DNA from: Epichloe hybrida | Lineage: Eukaryota; Ascomycota; Sordariomycetes; Hypocreales; Clavicipitaceae | Direction: 5' to 3' | NCBI GenBank assembly: GCA_019022495.1 | Contig: JAFEKR010000025.1 | Location: 248,001-312,000 of the forward strand | DNA length: 64,000 nucleotides | In this document: positions 1 to 10,147 of the stretch, piece after piece | How positions within the stretch are numbered: the stretch's first letter is position 1 | How the letters are laid out: every line of letters begins with the position of its first letter | Program-made: the position numbers and the translations under genes | Notes under the pieces: model-generated | What the model saw: only the letters and a program-made list of their open reading frames with translations | The model's database searches: none | What the model was told of the DNA's origin: nothing

Positions 1-319
1 TCGACTGGTTGTCGATACAATTTTAATCGAGACTGAGAGACGCCAAACTGAGCTTGCGTTCTCCAAGGCTTCGGACGACAAGCGTCTCGCTGACATGCAG
101 GAAGGGGCGGCGCATGCAGACATCGGCGCCGAGGTCGAAGGTAACAAGAGCGACATGTTGCAGAAGGAAGGCGGCCTATCTTTGAAAGCTCTCGCGCTCA
201 AGAGGCTGCATAGAGTTATCCAAATTAAAGGTCGTGGACATGACAGCCTCGAGGATGCACTGGCAACCCGCGATCTACTACACTGGCACATGGCTAACCC
301 ATTGGACTTGGACACATGA
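1..319 (+). CDS. 3' end of an exonuclease-like gene (partial)
   Basis: The frame is open from base 2 to the TGA at 317-319, so this is the last ~105 codons of a gene whose start lies outside the window. The tail contains GHDSLEDALATRDLLHWHM. A Gly-His-Asp-x3-Asp-Ala patch followed by a helix is what one expects at the last catalytic region of DEDD-type 3'-5' exonucleases, and the wording recalls fungal Gfd2/YDR514C-like RNase H-fold proteins. That assignment is from memory of the family, not a search. An in-frame ATG at 95 is probably internal, because the upstream codons also look coding. The catalytic N-terminal part is not visible, so activity cannot be judged. Confidence 0.5.
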   Translation, partial: RLVVDTILIETERRQTELAFSKASDDKRLADMQEGAAHADIGAEVEGNKSDMLQKEGGLSLKALALKRLHRVIQIKGRGHDSLEDALATRDLLHWHMANPLDLDT

Positions 320-1051
320 TGAGAATCCTACCGTGCATGTGCAATGAGATCAAAATGGGCAAAATGGGCATGGGGGCGGAGCAAATAATCATGCCGGAGC
401 ATTGCAAACATTGATCTGGAAATTTGGCACGCACGCTGTGGAGTATGAAACGACGAGAAGTTGCATGATGGTGATGGATCGTTATCAGCACTAGTACTAG
501 TACCTAATAAGTATTCAATTTCACGTCAGGCACGCAGATGGTGCAGCCCAATCCTCGGCGTTTGCCTGACTATGCACGGATACCTTCTCTCCAATCACTA
601 CATCAAATCGCGCTCGTAGAAGGCGAGCCATCATGTTTCCCCAATCCCACTTTTCGGCTTGACAAGCGTTCCTAGTCCGCACTCACTAATCTTGACAGTT
701 CGATACCGTGGGAGGGGGGGGGGCACAGGGCCGAGCTCAATATGGGATTCTTCAAGTCAACGATGCAGATGCAGAATAGCAGGATGGTTCAAGAAACATG
801 GCTATTTTTAATGAACATGCTTCATCATCATTTGATCCATCTTCCAATCGCTCTCTAGCGTCCGCATTTATCCACTACACCACGATTATATTTCCACTAG
901 CTCCTTGTTCATATGCCATTGTCGTAAGGAGTGTGCAGATATAGAAACATTCATTACCCGGGGAAAAAAAAATGCCATTCCTTATTGCTTCTCAGGTCCC
1001 ATGCGCTTCCCCTTTTCTTTTACTCAAAATGAAAGATGGAAACATAAAACT
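320..1051. other. intergenic region, 3' flanks
   Basis: This lies between two convergent gene ends. It holds a G tract near 712-722 and no open frame that looks coding. No transposon fragment was recognised. Confidence 0.5.
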
Positions 1052-3244
1052 TCAAAGAGCTTGGCCAAACACAACTTGAGGCTGCTCTGCAGCTCTTCTT
1101 GGTAGCCATTTCGGATCTCCGGGTCTCAACGCATTGCTTGAACTGTGACTATCCCAACTGGCAGATTGTTTGGGTGGTGGGCCCGTGGCCACCGAGTAAG
1201 GGGCAGATGGTCGACTTTCTTGCAATAAGCTCCAGTCACTCAACACACTTACTCCACTCGTATATCTTGATGACGAATTGCTCATAGGATCGACACTGTA
1301 CGTTGAGCTGGTTGCAGTTCGATGTGGCATCTCGGGAACCGTTACTTCGCCCGATATCAGGCGACTCTCGATTTCCAAGTCGAACGGATCCGAACGGAAC
1401 TTTTTCCGTTTGTTGGCGAACGAGTCAGCGCTTGGGATGGATTCCCGATGCACAGAACGTGGTCTAGCAAGTGTGGCATTGGGCGGTGAGTGCTGAGATG
1501 TCGGCTCATCAGCACTGAGCGACCGGCCACGCGATGGAGAGGATCTCAAAGGCTTGTCTTGGCCAGATGATGGTGAGCTGAACAATAATGCAGTAGGTGG
1601 TAGGGACGGTATTGGCAGTGGGAAGACAGCAGCGTTTGCATCAGAGAAGGGATCGGACAAAGTGGCTTGGCTTTGGCCAAAGATCAAACCTCGTTGGCTT
1701 TCTTCATCGACACTTGGGTCGCCAAACATGTTCCTTGTAGATGTCGTCTGAAAGGGAAATTGCTGCTGGCTTGGCCCATTGTATAAATGTGTGGGCTGAG
1801 ATCCTGATTGCACTCGCCACTCGGCCATGTTGGTCGCAGGAAGGCTTGGGCGGATGCTGCGATCGCTGGTTTTAGAATTTGAGATTGCCTCGGCTTTTCC
1901 AGCACCGGGCAGCCATTTTCCTGTTTGATTTCGGAATATAGCAAATGGTGTCCTACCTCTCCTTGATGATCCTTTGTTGTCATCGCCAACCGGAGAGCCT
2001 GTGGAATTTGCCCCCTTCTTCGACCGTCTTTTCGTAAGCCAAATTAAAACTCCTATGACTGCCAAGCCGAAAATACTCCCAATGGATATTCCTACAATTG
2101 CACCTGTTGATATTTGCGATCCTCTCGCGTGTCTCGAAGTGGCCGCCCCAACACTAGGCTTTGTATCGCCCGGGGGTCTACGAAGGTCTCCGACCGGTGT
2201 GATGTCCGGAGGAGACCCCTCTAGAAATGGATCGCTGGAAGTCGCAGTAGGTAATTCGGTTGCTGTGGTCTGCTGCTCCTCGCTTCCACGAGAAGTAAGA
2301 AGGAGGTTCTGCGAAGATGTTTCCAGGGTTGTGGGCAGTGCAGGTGCAACCACTCCAATACCGGATGAGCTTGACCCGGCTTTCTCAGGGCTAATCGACG
2401 ATGGTGTCGAATCAATACCTGAACTACTGGGTGTAATCGAACCACGTGAGTTGGAAGCAGCCGCCTCATCTGGCGATGAAATTCGATTGCTCGGACTTCG
2501 TTGAGTCGCGGAAGAAGATGCTCTAGCTTGTTGCGTAGGGCTTCCGACTTGTTCAGCTGGTGGCCTAATGGTCGGCGAGCCATCAACAGAAGCTTTTTGG
2601 CCCGGGGGAGGGTTTCTTTGGGGGCTGTTATTCGATCCAGGGCTGCTAGTATTGGGAATATTAATGGGCGGGGCATTGCTTTTCGTTGTCGTCGTTGTTG
2701 GTTGGGGGAATTGTGGAGAATTAATGATCGGAGTATTGTCTTGGACAATGGTAGCCTGGCGGGTTGACGTAGAGGTTGACGTGGAGGTTGACGTGGAGGT
2801 TGATGTTGAGGTAGAATTAACCACAATAGAGGAAGTCGACACTGGCGTAGCCGTGGTTGTTGACTGAACAGTGACTGTAGTTGAAGGCAAAGAAGTACTA
2901 GCCGAGGTTGATGTAGTAGACGACGTGGATGATATCGCCTGCAATGAGATTGATGATGTTGGAGTTGAACTGGTAATACTTGATATTGTACTTTCCGCAG
3001 ACGATGTTGCTTTTTTTGCAACTATAACGCTGGAACGAGAAGCGAGGTCTGATGAGGCCGCCTGCGTTTTGAGGGCTGCTGAGACGAGTGGCGTCGACGC
3101 GTAGCCCAAGAGATTGAGTGGTTGTGAAGAGCGACATGGAGATGAAATATTGTAATTGATCGCCACTGCTATCCTCCGTGGCACGATATCGCATTGCCTG
3201 CCATTGACGGACGCATCAGAGGACCCTTCTGGGAGCCTAGACAT
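1052..3244 (-). CDS. Ser/Thr-rich single-pass membrane protein (Mid2/WSC-sensor-like architecture)
   Basis: A single exon of 730 codons. Residues 70-375 are extremely rich in Ser, Thr and Pro, including an alternating Thr-Ser run encoded by 12-bp tandem repeats (2765-2815), typical of an O-mannosylated rod in the cell wall. A hydrophobic segment at about residues 380-403 (GAIVGISIGSIFGLAVIGVL) is followed by a basic stop-transfer patch (KRRSKKG), and a polar tail of about 325 residues should be cytosolic. This layout resembles fungal wall-stress sensors and related single-TM proteins, but there is no WSC cysteine domain. No signal peptide is visible at the chosen Met, so either an upstream exon supplies one or it is a type III membrane protein. 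Function is inferred from architecture only. Confidence 0.7.
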   Translation of the reverse strand: MSRLPEGSSDASVNGRQCDIVPRRIAVAINYNISSPCRSSQPLNLLGYASTPLVSAALKTQAASSDLASRSSVIVAKKATSSAESTISSITSSTPTSSISLQAISSTSSTTSTSASTSLPSTTVTVQSTTTATPVSTSSIVVNSTSTSTSTSTSTSTSTSTRQATIVQDNTPIINSPQFPQPTTTTTKSNAPPINIPNTSSPGSNNSPQRNPPPGQKASVDGSPTIRPPAEQVGSPTQQARASSSATQRSPSNRISSPDEAAASNSRGSITPSSSGIDSTPSSISPEKAGSSSSGIGVVAPALPTTLETSSQNLLLTSRGSEEQQTTATELPTATSSDPFLEGSPPDITPVGDLRRPPGDTKPSVGAATSRHARGSQISTGAIVGISIGSIFGLAVIGVLIWLTKRRSKKGANSTGSPVGDDNKGSSRRGRTPFAIFRNQTGKWLPGAGKAEAISNSKTSDRSIRPSLPATNMAEWRVQSGSQPTHLYNGPSQQQFPFQTTSTRNMFGDPSVDEESQRGLIFGQSQATLSDPFSDANAAVFPLPIPSLPPTALLFSSPSSGQDKPLRSSPSRGRSLSADEPTSQHSPPNATLARPRSVHRESIPSADSFANKRKKFRSDPFDLEIESRLISGEVTVPEMPHRTATSSTYSVDPMSNSSSRYTSGVSVLSDWSLLQESRPSAPYSVATGPPPKQSASWDSHSSSNALRPGDPKWLPRRAAEQPQVVFGQAL
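2765..2815. repeat. 12-bp coding tandem repeat
   Basis: Units close to GTTGACGTGGAG repeat about four times and encode the alternating Ser/Thr stretch of the membrane protein on the other strand. Such in-frame repeats commonly vary in length between strains. Confidence 0.7.
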
Positions 3245-5727
3245 GGTGGCTGCCTCTTATCAACCACTACGATATTGAGTTTTTGCTGAACTGTCCTCCC
3301 TGAGTTGGACGGTGATTATTTTCGCGAGCTCGCGAGATGTTGGAATCGCATAGGGACATCCATCAGGTAGCCCAAGATGAGCACTCTTCCCCGTCAACGA
3401 GGCGTATCCACGTGGTCGCCGGCTCAAGAACGCATCTGTCCAGATCGTCGGAAAACGATCGAAAAAGCCATCGAAAGGTTCCAGGGCTGCGGTAATAGAC
3501 AAGGTATGCTTCGGCGGGGGAGAGAATTGAGGTTGAGCAAGAACAAAGTGGAATGTTTACAGTGTCCTTCATTCGGAAAATAGGTTTGAAAACTAGGCAC
3601 ACATCGGAGGTCTGCATGAGAGGTCTCATCAGAGGTCTGCAACGGAGGCCTGCATCAGAGGTCGGCAACGAGGTGGCCGTGTGGCATTGTGTCAGAATGT
3701 TTTGGCACAAGGGACGATGACCCCTCCCAAAAGATAGACTTGGGGGGGTTTCCATTCTCAATGAGAGCCAGGCTCGCCGACGAAGTGGTTGAGTTGAGCA
3801 AGAGTCGTTAAGAAAGCAGGGGATGCAACGCAACAGGGGGTTGCGGCAATCGTCCATGTGCGACACATCTGAGGCACAAGCATCGTCAGGGCCACGGCCG
3901 AGAGGACCCTGCACTGCACCTGCACGCACCTGCACGCACCTGCGTCGCGCCCGCCCGCCCGCCGGCAGATTTGGTTAGAGCGTTGATTCTCATCACTCGT
4001 GGATGCATGCACGTTATGGAACAACTCGACTCAGCCACCTCCAAAGCACATGCTGCTTGCTGCCTCTGATTATTACTTCAACGTTTCCCCCGGCGTGGGC
4101 CAACCCCTATGCCATCTCAGCGAAGATCAACTCTGTGATTTTGAACAAAGGGCACCGATGCTGCATGCAGTTGTTCAGTTATTCAGTTACTCATGTCAGA
4201 AATGCTACTGACACAGAGTGCTTGCGGCATGAACGTTCCAGAAAGGCGTTGGAGACGAGAATGTTTCGAGCAATTCCACGATTGCGGATCACCTCATGCC
4301 GCCCGGACACGTGCACGCGCGAGAACCATCAGGTCCAGGCATCGCTTTGTTTCAACACGTCAACTAGAAGCTTCAACATCTTCCGGTCGCCTCTTGCGTT
4401 CAATATGCACACGGCTTACGGAGTACGCAGTGCCATTTTCGAGTGCACTTGGTCCCGAGACTTGATTCCATGGCTAGCTAGGCTAGAGCGAGTCGGGAGA
4501 TCAGACCGACCTCCTTTGTGTTTTGAAACACCCAAGGTGTGGCGCACTTGAAACAACATCGTGTAAGGACTGCTCGTAAAGTTTATCTGGATGGTACTCA
4601 GTCAGAGTCTTGTCTTTTTCTTTCCTCTCCTAAAAGACGCCAGCAAGGCCTGATTGATCGCACGACTCACTTTCTGCCCCATGGCCGCTCAGTCTGAAGC
4701 GCTAGCAGGTTAGCAGGTTTCTCAATCGACATCTGCCCGAGGAATGTGGCATTTACTCGAGAGAAAACAGCTTCGACACTCTCAGTCAGAGAGCAGAGAG
4801 CAGAGAGCAGAAGAACATCTCTACTCAAGGTTCGAGACAAAACTTCTCAAATGGTTTGCATTGAAACTGGTAAACTGCCAGATTCGAGACCCACCAGCCT
4901 CCCCCCTCAAGTGCTCAAGTGACATGTCCGTTGTCGGTCGCCCCACAGTCAACGCCCTCCGACGCCCTCCAACACCCTCCTCCACCTCACTGACTCTCAG
5001 CCGTGCGAGTTGTGCGGCAACGATCGCTGGATCCCGTGCCACATCGTCTTTCCATATCAAACAAGCAACCTGGTTTACGCATGCCCCTTTGCCTTCAACT
5101 ATAGCTCTCTGCCTGCACCCTGCTTACAATATACTACATCTCACGCAGTGGTAAGGCAGCACATGGTTTCTCTTACCACCGAGTTTGTGCGTCTTCGGTG
5201 TGGAACCTGGCGGAAATCTCAGCGAGGGAAGCCATCTTCTGTGCGAGGTCAAATCCAATCGTGACCGGCGGGCATCTTGTCGTCTACTGGTGCCTCCCGC
5301 TCCTGTCCTGGAAACGAAACCCGCCTGCCCTTGTTCTCGCTGCAGGAGTCTTTTGTCACTCAACCCTCCAGCCGACAAATTCGGTCTGGTCAATTCGCCC
5401 GAAAACTAGAAACCGTTCTGGGATCTTTGTTGGTTAAATTGAACCGTCACTAAAGGACAGACTTTTGTGATCTGAGACGACCAGGTCTTCTTGTCTCCCT
5501 AGCAGTGTTCTTTTGCATTCTCGGGCCCTCATTACGTTTTCGTTTGGGCAAGAGTTGGATTCTTCTTCATACCTAGCAACTACCTAGCGTCATCTGTATT
5601 AGTTGATCAGTTGTTGCTACGCCAGGGACCTATCTCTCTGTGCTAAGTAGCTTGTTACCGTGCTCACGGTCCTCGCCTGCCAGAGGGGTTGTCCGGACTC
5701 GACCGTTCAAACTCTACCTTTTACATC
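3245..5727. promoter_or_regulatory. long divergent intergenic region
   Basis: About 2.5 kb separate the starts of the membrane-protein gene (-) and the hypothetical gene at 5728 (+), so it should hold both promoters and 5' leaders. It contains low-complexity tracts: imperfect AGAGGTCTGCATC-like repeats near 3603-3675, CACCTGCACG repeats near 3915-3945, and AGAGAGC repeats near 4787-4812. Open frames here (for example 4003-4551) lack family features and look like chance. Confidence 0.4.
3603..3675. repeat. imperfect ~13-bp tandem repeat
   Basis: AGAGGTCTGCATC-like units occur about five times in a row with variation (CTGCATGAG, CTCATCAG, CTGCAACGG, CTGCATCAG). Non-coding. Confidence 0.6.
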
Positions 5728-7590
5728 ATGTTCGGAGCCTTCCCCATTACCCGTAAGTCTAGACTCATTTGGCGAGTTATCTCTCCTAGGTTCAGCCTCT
5801 TGATCATTCATCATGAAGACCACCAGTCTCCTCTTTGTTCTTTTGTTTTTTCAATGCGTCCATGGCATGCATGCGTGTCGTGCGCGCTCTCCGGACGTGG
5901 TTTTGCAAGTCTCTGTACAAACAAGTCTAGCCCCGAGCCAAGTTCAATACCAATCTGTATTAATTGAGCATTTACACACTCTTCTCAGTCGCCTTTCTTT
6001 GTCATGATGCTTCTATCTAAATTATTCAGACCCTAACAGAACGATCCAGCACACTTGCCTTCGAGGGTCGATCCAGATGACGTGCCAGACCCAACTCCGA
6101 TCACTCTGCCCAGATATCAGCCCTTTGCCAAGGACAGTCACATTGGCGACACGTCTTTGTCATTGCCAAGTTTGCTGAGGGAGACTGGCCGAGAGTCCAT
6201 CGTTCTGGGGCGATCTGGCCTGCTCGCTATCGGCCTTGACCTAACGTTAGATGCCCGACTTCAAGATCTCTTACCCACTACTTCCTGCTTGCCAGACTTC
6301 GCCTTCTGGGACACCTGCTCGCCAGAGCAAGCACGAAAGCACGATGCAGATAATCGAATCATGTTGAAAAACGGAGCACCGTCGCCCGGCTGCCATGTGT
6401 ACTCGGAACGAAGGAGGGAACTTGCAAACACAAACGAAGACGCATTCCGCACGGTGAGAAGAGTCGCACCGCCCAAAGGCAAACAGCAAGCCAGGCTTGG
6501 CAACGCGTACGAGTTTTTCCGATGCTTGGAGCTCTTCACGGCGTTCTGGGACGACACTTCTGAGCCTCAACGTCTGCCGCCTTCGCCGGAACTGACTGCC
6601 TCTGAAGCTGAAGCACCAGCGGAACCTGCGCCCCGTCAACCTCCAAGTAGTGTGAGAAGTTCCTCGGGTGCGTCCATGCCAGCAGAGTATAGACATAATA
6701 TGTTAAATACCTTCATAAAGCTTGTTGCGTACGATTTCGGTTGCAACGTTTCCATGGCAAGGGTGGAACCCAGGCTTCACCTTCAGTCACCACCTGGTGA
6801 ACATCAGCGCAAGTCTTATACGCCGTCGAATTGCCATTTTGTGTTCCAAAGCCCCGCCACAAGAGAGACTGCTCGAGCTGGCGTCATTTATGGCCCAGTA
6901 GCAGCGGTAAGCGCTAGACCATCTGTCGATTTCACCACACCCGATGTCGAGACGGCGCAATCCCAAGACCTGGCACGCGAGGTGACTGCCGCACTGATCA
7001 CCGCTCAGCATCGGAACCGCGAGGGGAAAGAGGAGGTGCGGTTCGGCCACGAGAAGTGGTGGACAGCAAACCGCAGATGGGGTGGTGGTGCAGGCGGGCC
7101 GATCGGGCGAGAAATCGAAAAGGGCTCGGCGCCGGCGGGAGACAGGGACAAGACGTCCGCGGGACACAGAGACGGTGTCCATGACGGACCAGCGAACAAA
7201 AAGGCCCGCAGAACCATGCCCATCTATGACAATTATCGCATGGTTCGACCGCCAGCTTCTTCGTGGGATAGGAAAGCCAAGTACGAGGCCATAGGCAAGG
7301 TTTCCGGCGCCAACTACGACGACGTTTTCGTCATGAGCTCTCTCTTCCATCACATGTCGATCCTCCGAGTTCGGGTGCCGACACGACTTCTCGACGTCCT
7401 AGATGGGTCGCCGGAACTAGATCTCACGAAGCGAAGCTGGGGAAAAGTCGAGGCTTGGAGAAGTCCTTGGTTTGATTTCTTCCAGGCTGATCAACGAATC
7501 GTTGCCATGCAGCTAGTATGGGCAGTCATGGCATATCAGATGAGGAGCAACGAACTTGGGGGGAGCCAGGATGCCGACCACAAGTCGTAA
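5728..7590 (+). CDS. conserved hypothetical fungal protein, two exons
   Basis: I place exon 1 at 5728-5752 (MFGAFPIT plus one base), a GTAAGT donor at 5753, the acceptor AG at 6048-6049, and exon 2 at 6050-7590. The join restores the frame and gives 521 residues starting MFGAFPITPHLPSRV. Without this exon the long frame has only a TTG at its head. The middle (residues ~190-230) is acidic/Pro-Ser rich. The C-terminal ~130 residues are aromatic-rich and look globular (WDRKAKYEAIG, WFDFFQADQRIVAMQLVWAV). I do not recognise a named domain or catalytic motif. A second GTAAG lies exactly over the stop (7587), so a further 3' exon cannot be excluded. Confidence 0.65.
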
Positions 7591-8973
7591 GGGAAGTAAG
7601 TAGTTGGCACAAAACAGCGTTGAATATAACAAAACTTGGGTGTCCGTCCACACCAACTTGCAAATATCCACAATGTGCTACAGATTTCACAGCAACTTCA
7701 CGTGAACAGACCACTTTTTCCCCCGAAACCCCCACACAGCTTTCACGACTTCAATCCTCTACGCAGGAACAAGTCTCGGTGCAGATGCCGGACCTACGGC
7801 GGAGACAGTGCCCGACGATTGATCAGAATGCTGTCTCCCCATGTCTCTCACCGCAAGGAGAGGATGCGAGCACGAAGCCAGATAGATACAATCAGCTCGA
7901 TGGGCACAATGCAGGAGAACCCCGGGCGGCAGTTTCCCTGCTCCGTAAGCAGGTAGTTATGAACAGTAAAGAGTTTTTATCGTGGTCAGGAGGAACGGAC
8001 GGTTCGAAGACTTCAATGACTTTCTTGGGCATTTACTGGACCCGGTTCATTCATGCGATGGAGTTTTAGCTGACATCATGGCTTGATCGCGCAACGCTCA
8101 GTTGTAGCAACGTGATTGGCTGAGAGTGGTCCTGACGCGTAGTCCTGACGCGTAAATGGTGCGATAAAATCGGCAAGAACGCGTGCTGAACGCGCGTGGT
8201 TTCCCACACCCTGACGCGTTAAGAGACTGATTTTGGCGCGTCCCGAAACTCTAGAGACATAGTCCGTCACGATTATCGTCAATCGTTGATCAGGTGGTCG
8301 CCCAATTTTCTCCAAGTGTGCTAGTTGTGTATTGCATTGAACTGTTTGATTTCCGATAGCGCTAATGACTGCCCCCTTTTGCTGTGCGCCTGCCCAGACA
8401 TGACAGGAATCATGCCATGCGTGTAACCCCACCCAGCGTGCTTCCCATTCATATGATAATCGGACACAATAAACATGTTTTGGTAAGTTAGAACAAAAAC
8501 AGCATCAACAACATACAACAGAGCATCTAGACCTGCCAGCCAGCAGAACCATACATTGGTAGTAGAAAATTTCTAAACGTCCTTGCTCTGCCATCAGTTT
8601 TCCGTACGCCGCGTGAGAACTGGTCTCGTAAAATTTGTAAGAACAGGCAATTGCTTCATTCGATGATAATCGCACCAAGAATGCCAAAAGATCAAAATGA
8701 AATAGTGCCGAAAGCAGTAAAGAAATAAATACAAGCCAGATTATAACACTGACGGACTTCAAGAAGTCATGTCTTCAGAAGGGGGCGGGGGGGGGGACTT
8801 TTGATAGCATGCAGCAAGCGGCGCTACCAAGTCAGATATAGCACGTAAAATCGGACAGGAGTCATGCGTGAATAGGGTCGACGAATGGAATAATGAAAGG
8901 GAATGTAGATGAGTGACATATGCCTGAAATCTAGCATGGTTGCAAACGACCTTGTCAGGTGTAGACAATGTCG
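7591..8973. other. intergenic region between convergent genes
   Basis: It lies downstream of both flanking genes. It contains a cluster of ACGCGT hexamers (8135-8219) with an inverted CCAAT box just upstream (near 8114-8119), and a G tract near 8781-8797. The open frame at 7518-8069 overlaps the 3' end of the preceding gene and was not convincing. Confidence 0.4.
8135..8219. promoter_or_regulatory. cluster of four MCB-like ACGCGT sites
   Basis: Perfect ACGCGT hexamers occur at 8135, 8148, 8179 and 8214; three are in the longer context CCTGACGCGT. ACGCGT is the binding core of the G1/S factor MBF in fungi. An ATTGGC (inverted CCAAT) is about 20 bp upstream. No recognised gene starts next to it, so the role is open; it could instead be a degenerate short tandem repeat. 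Confidence 0.4.
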
Positions 8974-10147
8974 CTACGCAAGCGGTTCCTCAAAGGTCAG
9001 CCTTCTTCTAGCAACGCTGAGAGGGGTGCGCGCGGAGATTGGCCCCGGTGTCCTCCACGGTTTTTGTGCAGGACTAGGTGTTATGTTGACAAAATCTGCG
9101 AAATCAAAGCCTTGGCTCGGAGTATGAGGGAACAAGTTCCCTCCTCCCGGCGTGGTCATCATTGATGAAGGGAGATCAAGTTTACCGTTTTTCGGTGGCG
9201 GCGTAGAAGGGCGTTCCATGCGACCGCGGTTCGATTTTACTGCAGGCGACGGCGATGCTGCAAGATACAGCAACAGGTCTGCACCTTCCTCACCGGACTT
9301 GCCTCCATTGGCAGCATTCGTGTTCTCCTTACTTTGTTTGCCCGCGAGACTTCTAGTCTGCATTGGTGGGGTGCGAGGAGGTGAGGATTGAATGTTGTTT
9401 ACGCTGAATGAATGTGCGGGGAGAAGATCGTCGTCATCGTCAGAGGGTGCGGCAAAATTGGGCGAGTTTAGAGCGGCCGTCATTCTCCGTTGTTGAAAAA
9501 AAGAGACATCTGGACCATCAGAAGTAGTGAAGTGCTGTTGCCTCCGGGGCTTGATGGGTGACGACTGCGCTAAACGGTGGTTCTCCTTCCACGCCGAGTG
9601 CCCTGAGAAGGATTTGTGTGCTGTCGGTGACGCTCGGTTTCTTTTACTTGGACTCGAGGCAGCATAATCAAATGATGCCATGTATGTACGTTTTCGGTGG
9701 CCTGAGCTTCCATTGCTGGACCCGATTGCATCGGAGAACAAAGGCGCCTTCAGCGGCGAGCTCATCAATGTCTTTGTAGGATATGGCATGTCCGAGGCAC
9801 TGGAAGACGAGTCCGATAGGACATCGCCATCACATAACCGCCTCCTTCGCATCTCTTCTTCTAGTTTCGGTTCGATGGAGTCGAGTGTCAGGTCCTCCCA
9901 GCCATGTTTTGTCTTGAACTGCGCCAGGGCCAACCGATTTTGCAGTCGGCGTGCAATCTGGGTTGGACAGAATGAAAATTAGCCGTCAATCACGAAGGAC
10001 AAAATATCCGCAGGAGAGACAAAGGTGCATGGGGATTTGGATGCCAGAAACTCTTCTGGCTGCTAGAGTACTTACTTTGCTGACCTCTGCACGCTTGAGA
10101 ATACTGTCCACTACATCCTCGGGCTGCTTTTTCCATGGGGATGACAT
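8974..10147 (-). CDS. Whi5/Nrm1-family G1/S transcriptional repressor, two exons
   Basis: Exon 1 is 10147-10076 (24 codons, MSSPWKKQPEDVVDSILKRA...). A GTAAGT donor follows, and exon 2 is 9957-8974, in frame, giving 351 residues. The junction creates VSKIARRLQNRLALAQFKTK followed by HGW, the short Whi5/Nrm1 signature helix (R-L-x-x-R-L-x-x-A-x-x-K-x-x-x-G-W) at about residues 25-45 that binds SBF/MBF factors in yeasts. The rest is low-complexity Ser/Pro with several Ser-Pro sites followed by basic residues (SSPSKRNR, SSPIKPRR), fitting control by cyclin-dependent kinase. The known role of the family is to hold back G1/S genes until phosphorylated. Whether it is the Whi5 or Nrm1 counterpart cannot be decided here. 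Confidence 0.8.

Noticed and set aside
2221..3021. 266-codon frame inside the membrane-protein gene
   Set aside because: A shadow of the repetitive Ser/Thr codons in another frame of the same strand; Gln/Leu/Arg-rich with no features.
4003..4551. 182-codon plus frame in the 3.2-5.7 kb intergenic region
   Set aside because: Rich in Arg, Cys and His with no domain or splice context; likely chance.
7518..8069. 183-codon frame after the hypothetical gene
   Set aside because: Overlaps the 3' end of a better gene in another frame, composition is not protein-like, and no splice acceptor joined it in frame to the upstream exon.
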